Positions 17,182 to 25,662 of a DNA stretch of 64,000 bases are shown here, piece by piece. The stretch covers positions 3,782,001 to 3,846,000 of the forward strand of contig OX244046.1 in NCBI GenBank assembly GCA_945861085.1. Reading direction: 5' to 3'. The notes below the pieces were generated by a model. It was not told the origin of the DNA. It did no database searches and saw only the letters and a program-made list of their open reading frames with translations. Numbering within the stretch: position 1 is the stretch's first letter; each line of letters starts with the position of its first letter. The stretch is from Clostridioides difficile_D (GTDB lineage: Bacteria > Bacillota > Clostridia > Peptostreptococcales > Peptostreptococcaceae). The translations under genes and the position numbers were made by a program.

Positions 17182-18096
17182 TTAATCCTCTCCAAGTATT
17201 TTGACTTCTTCTTCCAACATAACTCCAAACTTGGCATATACAGCACTTTTTATAACATATATTAAGTCTAAAATATCTTTAGCACTTGCTTCTCCTTGAT
17301 TAACTACAAATCCACAGTGCTTCTCAGATACTTGTGCTCCTCTTAAAGTAAGACCTCTTAATCCAGTTTCTTCTATTAATTTACCTGCAAAATATCCTGT
17401 TGGTCTTTTAAATGTACTTCCTGCACTAGCAAAATTTAACGGTTGTTTAGTTATTCTTCTCGTTGCTAAATCATCCATTAAACTTTTTATTTCATCATAA
17501 TTTCCTTTTTGTAATTCTAATTCTGCTGATAAAGCTATATACCCGTTTTTCGATATTATACTTCTTCTATACCCAAATTCCATCTGTTCATTTGCAAGTT
17601 CAAAGATATTTCCTTCCATATCCATCAGTCTTACTGACTTTACTATATCCTTCATTTCACCACCATATGCTCCAGCATTCATGGCTAATGCTCCTCCTAA
17701 TGTTCCAGGTATACCTGATGCAAACTCAAATCCTTTTAATTCTTGTTTTTGAAGAGCTTTACCTAGAACTGATAACAAAGCTCCTGACTGAGCAGTTATC
17801 CTAGTATCATTTATCTCATAAGAATTGAAATTATCTGCTAATTCTATTACTACTCCTCTTATTCCACCATCTTTAATTAAAATATTTGAACCATTTCCAA
17901 TTATTAAATATGGAATAGATTCTTTTTTTACCAACTGAAGTACATTTTTTAATTGCTCTTCAGTTCTAGGTCTAACTAATATATCTGCTGGTCCTCCTAC
18001 CCTGAATGAAATATGCTTTTTCATAGGTTCATCGACTTTTATATCATCTTTACTTAATATATTTAATAAATTTTCATATATATCTTGATTATTCAT
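17182..18096 (-). CDS. murB: UDP-N-acetylenolpyruvoylglucosamine reductase (304 aa)
   Basis: Reduces UDP-GlcNAc-enolpyruvate to UDP-MurNAc with NADPH in peptidoglycan synthesis. The FAD-binding signatures are ISFRVGGPADILVRPR, LIIGNGSNILIKDGGI, and SGIPGTLGGALAMNAGAYG. The catalytic serine region is NFASAGSTFKRP, and the C-terminal glutamate is in MLEEEVKILG. The loop lengths fit the type IIa enzyme of Gram-positives. The ATG at 18096 is used because GGGAGG lies seven bases upstream; the longer TTG frame would include it. Confidence 0.96.
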   Translation of the reverse strand: MNNQDIYENLLNILSKDDIKVDEPMKKHISFRVGGPADILVRPRTEEQLKNVLQLVKKESIPYLIIGNGSNILIKDGGIRGVVIELADNFNSYEINDTRITAQSGALLSVLGKALQKQELKGFEFASGIPGTLGGALAMNAGAYGGEMKDIVKSVRLMDMEGNIFELANEQMEFGYRRSIISKNGYIALSAELELQKGNYDEIKSLMDDLATRRITKQPLNFASAGSTFKRPTGYFAGKLIEETGLRGLTLRGAQVSEKHCGFVVNQGEASAKDILDLIYVIKSAVYAKFGVMLEEEVKILGED

Positions 18097-18368
18097 TGTA
18101 TTTCCTCCCAAATTATACTAAACTTTAGCTGTCATTATTATTTAATTTACATTAATATATAGTATTAACTATATTCAATAATATATGATTTTGCTTATCA
18201 TATGGACTTTATATTTTAAGTTTCTTAATTACAAACTATATTCAATAAATATATAATAAAGTAAAAAAAAAAAAATAACAACATATAAAAGAATATAAAT
18301 AATTAAAAAAAAGCATCAATATCACTGATATCAATGCTTTAAAAGGCAATTTAATTCATATTATTTAT
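18097..18368. other. murB-FNT spacer with direct repeats
   Basis: AT-rich and without genes. A fourteen-base direct repeat, AACTATATTCAATA, occurs at 18167-18180 and 18234-18247. Between the copies an ATATGAT/ATCATAT stem-loop (about 18183-18203) is visible. The murB promoter should lie here, but no clear boxes were chosen. Confidence 0.4.
18308..18340 (-). terminator. Terminator of the FNT channel gene
   Basis: On the minus strand AAAGCATTGATATCA faces TGATATTGATGCTTT, with two mismatched pairs in the middle of the stem, and is followed by eight T. It lies just after the channel gene stop. Confidence 0.75.
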
Positions 18369-19139
18369 CTAACTATTTTTAACATAGCAAAGATAATAAA
18401 TTCCCCCAACTACTATGGAACCTCCAACGATATTTCCAAGTGTTACAACTACCAAATTAGTTATGAATTGAACCATAGTTATATTTGCTCCTAATGCCAT
18501 TCCCATTGGTATAAAAAACATGTTTGCAACACTATGTTGGAATCCACATAGCACAAATAGCATTATTACTGTCCAGCATGAAGCCAATTTTGACATTATA
18601 TCTTGAGACGCTGTAGACATCCATACAGCTAAAACTACTAGAATATTACAAAGTATTGCTTTTAAAAACATTGAAACTACAGTTGAATTAACTTTAGCTT
18701 CTGCCACAGCTATAGCTTTTGTAGCTGCATCCCCTGTTAATGTAGAAGAATAAAATACAAGTGCTACTAATAAAATTGAACCTACTAAATTTGCAAAATA
18801 AACCAGTCCCCAGTTTCTTAACATTTTTCCTAATGTTATTTTTTTGTCCATAAGGGCAATAGCCATTAAAGTGTTTCCAGTGAATAACTCTGCTCCTGCT
18901 ACCACTACAAGCATAAGACCTACTGGAAAGACCATTGCACTTAAAAAGCTAGCTACTCCTGGGTCTATCTTGCCAAAAGTTTGACTAACTATCATACTTC
19001 CCAATGCCCCAAAACCTATAAATGCTCCTCCAAATAAACCCAATAAAATTGCATTTTGTGTTGAAATGTTTGCTTTTTTTATGCCTGCACTTATAGTTGC
19101 TTGTGCAGTTTCCCCAGGTGTCAAGAATCCTTTACTCAT
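18369..19139 (-). CDS. Formate/nitrite transporter (FNT) family channel (256 aa)
   Basis: Pentameric membrane channel for small monovalent anions. Six hydrophobic segments are visible, starting NAILLGLFGGAFIGFGALG. The FNT hallmarks are ELFTGNTLMAIALMDKKITL and FQHSVANMFFIPMG, which carries the pore histidine. Family members carry formate, nitrite or hydrosulfide, and sequence alone does not choose among them. The nearby hydrogenase operon would fit a fermentative formate role, but that is only inference. The ATG at 19139 is chosen because AAGGGGGAAGG precedes it; a longer frame with 22 more residues lacks a ribosome site. Confidence 0.9.
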   Translation of the reverse strand: MSKGFLTPGETAQATISAGIKKANISTQNAILLGLFGGAFIGFGALGSMIVSQTFGKIDPGVASFLSAMVFPVGLMLVVVAGAELFTGNTLMAIALMDKKITLGKMLRNWGLVYFANLVGSILLVALVFYSSTLTGDAATKAIAVAEAKVNSTVVSMFLKAILCNILVVLAVWMSTASQDIMSKLASCWTVIMLFVLCGFQHSVANMFFIPMGMALGANITMVQFITNLVVVTLGNIVGGSIVVGGIYYLCYVKNS

Positions 19140-19456
19140 AAATCCTTCCCCCTTAAAAATTATACTTTCCCTTGTCTTTTTATGGCAATAATTATATAAT
19201 AACAATATGATATATAATAAATTTTATTAACATAAAAAATATACTATATGCTTATATATACTTGTCTCACATAATTATATTATTTATTATATAACAACTT
19301 TGTTAATTTCGAAATAATTTATATTGAATTTGAAAAATTTACCTTTCAATTATTTATTTTACTTTTTTATTGTTGAGGTATTATATATAATAGATATATG
19401 TTTGTGTTATTATATATAATTACTTATTTTAATAAAAATTTGAAGGAGGAAATTTT
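19140..19456. promoter_or_regulatory. Divergent regulatory spacer between FNT gene and cls
   Basis: Very AT-rich with no reading frame of interest. It must hold promoters for both neighbours. Two copies of TATTATATATAAT (19378-19390 and 19408-19420) provide -10-like sequences toward cls. The cls ribosome site GAAGGAGG ends the region. No operator palindrome stands out. Confidence 0.4.
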
Positions 19457-20938
19457 ATGTTTGATATATCATTTTTCGAAATGTCAATATATGAAATAAC
19501 AGTTACTGCAATATATATAATTAATTTCATGGTTATACTGAACCTTATCTTTAGGGAAAAAAGAAACATAAATACAACTTTAACATGGCTTCTTATATTA
19601 GTATTGATTCCTGCACTTGGATTCATACTTTATATAGCTTTTGGTAGAAATATTTCAAAAAACAATATGTTTAGACTGAAAGAAAAGGATGATAAGATAA
19701 TCAAAAGTAATATACTCGATACTCAGGTTAAACTCCAATCTACATCTGAAATTGATTCAGATATACATCAACATAAGGATATGATTTATGCATTGGCTAA
19801 TTCAAATAATGCTCATTATACCAATAATAACGATGTGTGGATTTATGCTGAGTCTAGTCAATTTTTTAACAGTCTTCTTGAAGAACTTAAAAAAGCTAAA
19901 AAATATATAAACATACAATTTTATATTTTCAAAGATGACAAAATCGGAACTGAAATAATAGACATTCTAGTAGATAAGGCTAAAGAAGGTGTTGAAGTAA
20001 GACTTTTATTTGACGCAGTTGGTGGTAGAACACTAAAAAATAGTACACTTTCCAGACTTAAAGAAAGTGGTGTTAAAGTCGGAAGCTTCTTCCCATCATT
20101 CTTAAAAATTGTAAACTTTAACTTAAACTATAGAAATCACCGAAAAATTGTTGTCATTGATGGTAAAGTAGGATTTGTAGGTGGATATAATGTTGGTGAT
20201 GAATATTTAGGCAGAAATCCAAAATTTGGTCTATGGAGAGATACACACACTAAGCTTACTGGTGATTGTGTAATTGACCTAAATATGAGATTTATCCTTG
20301 ATTGGAGATACACAACTAAAGAAGATTTAGACTTAGAAAAGTACTTTACAGAAGAAGAAGCAGACTCTAATCATCTTTCTGAAAACATTGGAATTCAGAT
20401 AGTATCAAGCGGTCCAGATATATCAGAACTTGACGAGATTAAATATGGTTACCTTAAAATGATTCAGAAAGCTAGAAAGTATATATACATACAGAGTCCT
20501 TATTTAATACTTGACTCAACATTTATAGATACTTTAAAAATAGCTTGTTTATCTGGTGTTGATGTGAGAATTATGATTCCTTCTAAACCTGACCATCCTT
20601 TTGTATACTGGGCATCATATTCATATGCTGGAGAACTTTTAAAGTTTGGAGCTAAAATCTATACTTATGGTCAAAATGCATTTTTACATGCTAAGACAAT
20701 AGTTATAGATGACTCTATCTGTTCTATAGGAACAGCTAATATGGATATAAGAAGTTTCGAGCTTAATTTTGAAGTGAATGCATTTATGTACTCTTCAAAA
20801 AAAGCATTGGAACAAAGAATTATATTTGAAAATGATATTTTAAATTCAAAAGAAATAACATTAGATATATATAATTCTAGGTCTACTTATATAAAAATTA
20901 AGGAATCAATTTCCAGACTATTATCAGCAGTTTTATAA
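19457..20938 (+). CDS. cls: Cardiolipin synthase (493 aa)
   Basis: Membrane phospholipase-D-type enzyme that condenses two phosphatidylglycerols into cardiolipin. Two N-terminal membrane helices are present (YEITVTAIYIINFMVILNLI and TTLTWLLILVLIPALGFILY). Two HKD active sites follow: HRKIVVIDGKVGFVGGYNVG and HAKTIVIDDSICSIGTANMD. Length matches the bacterial ClsA type. GAAGGAGG lies eight bases before the ATG. Monocistronic: the divergent channel gene lies upstream, and a hairpin lies between it and the hydrogenase operon. Confidence 0.95.
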   Translation: MFDISFFEMSIYEITVTAIYIINFMVILNLIFREKRNINTTLTWLLILVLIPALGFILYIAFGRNISKNNMFRLKEKDDKIIKSNILDTQVKLQSTSEIDSDIHQHKDMIYALANSNNAHYTNNNDVWIYAESSQFFNSLLEELKKAKKYINIQFYIFKDDKIGTEIIDILVDKAKEGVEVRLLFDAVGGRTLKNSTLSRLKESGVKVGSFFPSFLKIVNFNLNYRNHRKIVVIDGKVGFVGGYNVGDEYLGRNPKFGLWRDTHTKLTGDCVIDLNMRFILDWRYTTKEDLDLEKYFTEEEADSNHLSENIGIQIVSSGPDISELDEIKYGYLKMIQKARKYIYIQSPYLILDSTFIDTLKIACLSGVDVRIMIPSKPDHPFVYWASYSYAGELLKFGAKIYTYGQNAFLHAKTIVIDDSICSIGTANMDIRSFELNFEVNAFMYSSKKALEQRIIFENDILNSKEITLDIYNSRSTYIKIKESISRLLSAVL

Positions 20939-21255
20939 ATCTTTTATTTTATAAAAATTTTACATTTTGGTTTATTTTTTAAAGTTTTTTATATGTATTA
21001 TTTTTTTTTTATTGAATTTAGCTCATTTTTTTTATTTTTTTTAACTATTCTGAATTATTTTATATTATAATAGACTAGTATAGTTTTTATTTTTAATAGG
21101 TAACTTTTTTGCATTGTTTTTATGAATAAAGAAATTGTTGTATATTATTCTTTCTTTATTGTTTTGGTTTTGTTCACCCACATAATGTTGGGGTCAACTC
21201 ATGGTTAATTATTTTATGAAAAATAATAACTTTAAAAAGAAAAGGGGGATTTGTT
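20939..21255. other. cls-hydrogenase spacer with hairpin and probable promoter
   Basis: T-rich spacer. A perfect ten-base inverted repeat, AATAAAGAAA (21125-21134) and TTTCTTTATT (21151-21160), is followed by a T-rich tract and could end cls transcription. A second short hairpin, ACCC-ACAT/ATGT-GGGT (about 21177-21195), lies closer to the hydrogenase start. AAAGGGGGATT is the ribosome site of the first hydrogenase gene. The promoter itself was not fixed. Confidence 0.45.
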
Positions 21256-21753
21256 ATGTGCGATTTTATTTCACACAACAAGCAATTATTTGACGAACTA
21301 GATATATTTATTGACTCTCTTGCAACAAAGGAAGGTGCGTTAATACAAGTTCTACATGAAGCCCAAGGTATATTTGGATATCTTCCAAAAGAAGTTCAGC
21401 TTCATGTTGCTAGAAAACTTGGAGTAGCTCCTGCAAAGGTATATGGGGTTGTTACATTCTATTCTTATTTTACTACAGAACCTGTAGGTAAGTATAAAAT
21501 CAGTGTCTGTCTAGGTACTGTATGTTTTGTAAAAGGTGCTGACAAAATCTTAAGTGCTTTTGAAAAACAACTTGGCATAAAAGTTGGAGAAACTACTAGT
21601 GATTTTAAATTTTCTTTAGAAGGTTTAAGATGTTTGGGGGCATGTGGTTTAGCTCCAGTTGTTACTGTAAATGGTAAAGTTTATGGTAAAGTAAAACCTG
21701 ACCAAGTAAGCGAAATATTAGATACTTATAGAGAATTAGAATTGAATTGTTAA
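21256..21753 (+). CDS. NAD-linked [FeFe]-hydrogenase, NuoE-like [2Fe-2S] subunit (165 aa)
   Basis: Thioredoxin-like ferredoxin subunit homologous to NuoE/HydC. The four cluster cysteines are in CLGTVC and CLGACG. The N-terminal helical bundle (IQVLHEAQGIFGYLPKEVQ) is typical. It passes electrons between the flavin subunit encoded next and the catalytic subunit. First gene of a three-gene operon, 16 bases before the next. In related anaerobes the HydABC complex couples ferredoxin and NADH oxidation to hydrogen formation; whether this one bifurcates cannot be read from sequence alone. Confidence 0.93.
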   Translation: MCDFISHNKQLFDELDIFIDSLATKEGALIQVLHEAQGIFGYLPKEVQLHVARKLGVAPAKVYGVVTFYSYFTTEPVGKYKISVCLGTVCFVKGADKILSAFEKQLGIKVGETTSDFKFSLEGLRCLGACGLAPVVTVNGKVYGKVKPDQVSEILDTYRELELNC

Positions 21754-21769
21754 GAGGGGTGAATAAATA

Positions 21770-23656
21770 ATGCGTAAAGTAAATTCATTTGATGAATTAA
21801 AAGTTTTAGCTGATGAGCTGAAACCTAATCTTAGCTTAAGAAAAAATTATTCTAAGGAAAATGTATTAAGAAGAGAATTACTTGTTTGTTGTGATACTGG
21901 ATGTACATCTTCAAACAGTCTAGAAATAGTTAGTGAATTAGAAAATGAAATAAAGAAATCAGGAATCCAAGACAAAGTTAGTGTTCGTTTGACAGGTTGT
22001 TTTGGTTTCTGTGCTCAAGGTCCTATTGTAAAAGTTTATCCTGATAACGTTTTCTATGTAAAGGTTGATCCATCTGATGCTGAAAAGATAGTTCAAAGTC
22101 ACTTAATTAGAAATACAGTTGTTGAGGAATTATTATATGAAGAAGAATCTTTAAGTAAAAAAGTAGAAGAACAAGAAGAAATGTCTTTCTACAAAAAACA
22201 GTTACGTATAGCTTTAAAAAATTGCGGTCTTATAGACCCAGATAGTATAGAAGAATATATTGCCAATGATGGTTATTTAGCTCTAGGCAAATGTTTAACT
22301 TCTCTTACTCCTCAAGAAGTTATTGCACAGGTAAAAACTTCTGGTCTTCGTGGTAGAGGTGGAGCTGGTTTCCCTACAGGTTCTAAATGGGAAGCTGCTT
22401 CAAAAAATCCAGCTGGTCCAACAGATAAAAAGTTCGTTGTATGTAATGCTGATGAAGGTGACCCGGGTGCATTTATGGATAGATCTGTACTTGAAGGTGA
22501 CCCACATAGTGTACTAGAAGCTATGGCAATATGTGGATATGCTATAGGTTCTGACACAGGATACATATACATAAGAGCAGAATATCCAAAATCTATAGAA
22601 AGATTAAAAGTAGCTATAGCCCAAGCTGAAAAATACGGTTTACTTGGTGAAAATATCTTAGGTACTGGATTTAACTTTAAATTAGAATTAAAATATGGTG
22701 CAGGTGCTTTTGTTTGTGGTGAAGGTACAGCTCTAATGCATTCAATTGAAGGTAGACGTGGTGAACCTAGAATGAAGACTTATAGTTCTTCTAAGAGTGG
22801 TTTATGGAAATCACCTACTTGCTTAAATAACGTTGAGACTTTTGCTAATATACCTGCAATTATACTTAACGGTGGAGATTGGTTTGCTAATTTAGGTACT
22901 GAAGATTCTAGTGGTACTAAAGTCTTTGCTCTTGGTGGAAAAGTAGAAAATGTAGGACTTGTTGAAGTTCCAATGGGTACTACTTTGAGAGATATTGTGT
23001 TTGAAATTGGTGGAGGAATTCCTGAAGGTAAGAAATTCAAGGCTGTTCAAACAGGTGGACCATCTGGTGGATGTATACCAACTGAACATTTAGACACTCC
23101 TATAGACTTTGGTTCATTAAGTTCTATCGGTTCAATGATGGGTTCTGGTGGTATGCTTGTTCTTGATGAATCTGACTGTATGGTAGATATAGCCAAATTC
23201 TTCCTTGAGTTTACTGTTGAAGAATCTTGTGGTAAATGTACACCTTGTCGTATAGGTACTACAAGATTATTAGAAATATTAACTAAAATTACAGAAGGTA
23301 ATGGTACTCTACAAGATTTAGATGACCTAGAAAACCTTGCTGAAACTATACAAACTGCTTCATTATGTGGTCTTGGTAAAGCTGCTCCAAACCCTGTTTT
23401 AAGTACTCTTCAATATTTCAAAGATGAGTATATAGCTCATGTTGTAGATAAGAAATGTCCTGCTGGTAAATGTCAGAACTTACTTTCTTACTTTATAACA
23501 GACGACTGTAAGGGTTGTACAAAATGTTCTAGAGTGTGTCCTGCTGGTTGTATAACAGGTTCTGTTAAGGAACAACATACAATAGATACTTCTAAGTGTC
23601 TAAAATGTGGTGCTTGTATAGATAATTGTACATTTAATGCTATAATCAAGAAATAA
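21770..23656 (+). CDS. NAD-linked [FeFe]-hydrogenase, NuoF-like flavin subunit (628 aa)
   Basis: NAD(H)- and FMN-binding subunit (HydB/NuoF type). The N-terminal 120 residues are a thioredoxin-like [2Fe-2S] domain (CCDTGC and GCFGFCAQGP). The NuoF core has the FMN/NADH motifs LRGRGGAGFPTGSKWEAA and YGAGAFVCGEGTALMHS, then the [4Fe-4S] loop SCGKCTPCRIG. A C-terminal bacterial ferredoxin domain holds two [4Fe-4S] clusters (CKGCTKCSRVCPAGC and CLKCGACIDNC). All cluster cysteines appear present. GAGGGGTG precedes the ATG. Domain order is that of bifurcating HydB proteins. Confidence 0.95.
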   Translation: MRKVNSFDELKVLADELKPNLSLRKNYSKENVLRRELLVCCDTGCTSSNSLEIVSELENEIKKSGIQDKVSVRLTGCFGFCAQGPIVKVYPDNVFYVKVDPSDAEKIVQSHLIRNTVVEELLYEEESLSKKVEEQEEMSFYKKQLRIALKNCGLIDPDSIEEYIANDGYLALGKCLTSLTPQEVIAQVKTSGLRGRGGAGFPTGSKWEAASKNPAGPTDKKFVVCNADEGDPGAFMDRSVLEGDPHSVLEAMAICGYAIGSDTGYIYIRAEYPKSIERLKVAIAQAEKYGLLGENILGTGFNFKLELKYGAGAFVCGEGTALMHSIEGRRGEPRMKTYSSSKSGLWKSPTCLNNVETFANIPAIILNGGDWFANLGTEDSSGTKVFALGGKVENVGLVEVPMGTTLRDIVFEIGGGIPEGKKFKAVQTGGPSGGCIPTEHLDTPIDFGSLSSIGSMMGSGGMLVLDESDCMVDIAKFFLEFTVEESCGKCTPCRIGTTRLLEILTKITEGNGTLQDLDDLENLAETIQTASLCGLGKAAPNPVLSTLQYFKDEYIAHVVDKKCPAGKCQNLLSYFITDDCKGCTKCSRVCPAGCITGSVKEQHTIDTSKCLKCGACIDNCTFNAIIKK

Positions 23657-23678
23657 CTTATTTGGAGGAGGAATAACA

Positions 23679-25460
23679 ATGAGTTTAGTTAATTTAACTA
23701 TTAATGGCAAACATGTTTCAGCACCTAGTGGAACTTCTATCTTAGATGCTGCGAAATTAATAAATATAAAAATACACAACCTTTGTCATTTACATATGAA
23801 TGAAATAGATAAGCTTGACACTTGTGCTTCTTGTCGTGTTTGTATGGTTGAGACAGAGAGAGGCTTAGTTCCAGCTTGTGGAACAGTTATAAAGGAAGGT
23901 ATGAAAGTTCAAACTAATAGTGCAAAAGCATTAAATGCTCGTAGAACTATTGTTGAATTATTGTTATCAGACCATCCACAAGATTGTTTTGTATGTGAAA
24001 AAAATGGAGATTGTGAATTACAGACTATAGCTGCTGATTTAGGAGTAAGAAAAATAAGATATCAAGGTTCTAAATCTTTTGCAGGTAAAGACACTTCTAC
24101 TAAATCTTTAGTTAAAGACCATTCTAAGTGTATATTATGTAGAAGATGTGAGACTGTATGTAATGACATACAAACAGTAGGGGCATTATCTGGAGTTAAT
24201 CGTGGATTTAATACTTTAGTTAGTACATTTTTTAACTCTGATATGGTTGAAACAGAGTGTACATTCTGTGGTCAATGTATATCTGTCTGTCCAACTGGAG
24301 CATTAACAGAAGTAGATAATGTACCTAAACTTTGGGATGTTTTAAATAAAAAAGAAAAGACTATAGTAGTACAAGTTGCTCCTGCTGTAAGAGTTGCTAT
24401 TGGCGAAGAATTTGGATTAGAACCAGGTTCAATCTCTACAGGAAAAATGGTAGCTGCTTTAAAAGCACTTGGATTTGAACATGTATTTGATACAAACTTC
24501 GGTGCAGACTTTACTATAATGGAAGAAGCTACTGAGTTTATAGAAAGAATCCAAAAAGGTGAAAATCTTCCTATATTAACAAGCTGTTGCCCTGCATGGG
24601 TAAACTTCTTAGAGCACAACTATCCAGACAAGTTAAACTTAGCATCTAGCTGTAAGTCTCCTCAAGGTATGTTTGGTTCTATAGCTAAAAACTACTATGC
24701 ACCTAAAATATTAGGAATCAATCCTGAAGAACTTTATGTTGTATCTGTAATGCCTTGTGTAGCTAAAAAATATGAAGCTTCAAGAGAGGAATTAAGCGAA
24801 TCTGGAATATTAGATGTTGACCTTTCTATAACTACTAGAGAGTTAGCTAAGATGATAAAAGAAGCTGCTATCGATTTACCTAATCTTCAAGACCAAGATT
24901 TTGATAATCCTTTAGGAAAATCTACAGGTGCTGCATCTATATTTGGAGCAAGTGGTGGAGTTCTAGAAGCTGCTCTACGTACTTCATATGAGAAGATAAC
25001 TAATAAGACTTTAGATAATGTAAACTTTACTAATGTTAGAGGTCTTAAAGGAATTAGAGAAGCAAGTATAGATGTTGATGGAACTACAGTTAATGTATGT
25101 ATTGTAAATACACTTAAAAATGCTAGAAAGATTATGGATAAGGTTAGAAGTGGAGAATGTAAATACCACATCATAGAAGTTATGGCATGTCCTGGTGGAT
25201 GTGTTGGAGGTGCTGGTCAACCTTATCACCATGGTAATACTGAAATAGTTGATAGACGTGCAAATGCGTTATATGAAATAGATAGAAACAAAGCTATTCG
25301 TAAATCTCATGAGAATCCTGATTTACAAGCTATTTACAAAGACTTCTTTGGAGAACCAAATAGTGATGTAGCTCATAAATATCTTCATACTCATTACTTT
25401 GATAAGAGTTGTATTTATGGAGAATGTCCACAAGAATGTGCTTGTGAAGAAGCTAAATAA
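23679..25460 (+). CDS. hydA: [FeFe]-hydrogenase catalytic subunit (593 aa)
   Basis: Reduces protons to hydrogen, or the reverse, at an H-cluster. The N-terminus has a plant-type [2Fe-2S] domain (DTCASCRVC), a His/Cys [4Fe-4S] motif (HPQDCFVCEKNGDC), and two ferredoxin clusters (CILCRRCETVC, CTFCGQCISVCPTGA). The three H-cluster signatures follow: LTSCCPAWVNFLE, VMPCVAKKYEA and VMACPGGCVGGAGQP. A cysteine-rich tail (CIYGECPQECACEE) is an unusual extra near the C-terminus and could bind another cluster. GGAGGAGG precedes the ATG. Maturases HydE/F/G are not in the window. Confidence 0.96.
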   Translation: MSLVNLTINGKHVSAPSGTSILDAAKLINIKIHNLCHLHMNEIDKLDTCASCRVCMVETERGLVPACGTVIKEGMKVQTNSAKALNARRTIVELLLSDHPQDCFVCEKNGDCELQTIAADLGVRKIRYQGSKSFAGKDTSTKSLVKDHSKCILCRRCETVCNDIQTVGALSGVNRGFNTLVSTFFNSDMVETECTFCGQCISVCPTGALTEVDNVPKLWDVLNKKEKTIVVQVAPAVRVAIGEEFGLEPGSISTGKMVAALKALGFEHVFDTNFGADFTIMEEATEFIERIQKGENLPILTSCCPAWVNFLEHNYPDKLNLASSCKSPQGMFGSIAKNYYAPKILGINPEELYVVSVMPCVAKKYEASREELSESGILDVDLSITTRELAKMIKEAAIDLPNLQDQDFDNPLGKSTGAASIFGASGGVLEAALRTSYEKITNKTLDNVNFTNVRGLKGIREASIDVDGTTVNVCIVNTLKNARKIMDKVRSGECKYHIIEVMACPGGCVGGAGQPYHHGNTEIVDRRANALYEIDRNKAIRKSHENPDLQAIYKDFFGEPNSDVAHKYLHTHYFDKSCIYGECPQECACEEAK

Positions 25461-25497
25461 CTTGTAACAAATTAAAAAATGTATTCTTAAATAAAAT

Positions 25498-25612
25498 GGG
25501 GTGTCTCAAAATGAACTTTTTAGTTCATGAGGCACTCTTTTTGTATGAAATCAAATATATTTTCATAATTTCACCAATGAAAAGAGGCTTATCTCTATTT
25601 TGAGACAGCCCC
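25498..25612. mobile_element. 115-base mini-element with terminal inverted repeats
   Basis: The ends GGGGTGTCTCAAAAT (25498-25512) and ATTTTGAGACAGCCCC (25597-25612) are inverted copies with one base inserted. The inside has no coding potential. The left end folds with following sequence into a hairpin (GTGTCTC, ATGAAC/GTTCAT, GAGGCAC) and then CTCTTTTT, so it also acts as a rho-independent terminator for the hydrogenase operon. No clear target duplication flanks it. It looks like a MITE or deletion remnant of an insertion sequence; similar GGG-TGTCTCAAA ends are, from memory, common among IS1182-like elements, unverified here. Confidence 0.6.
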
Positions 25613-25662
25613 TTATTAGTTTAATCAATTAAATTATATTTCTAAATAAGCTTATCTATTAA

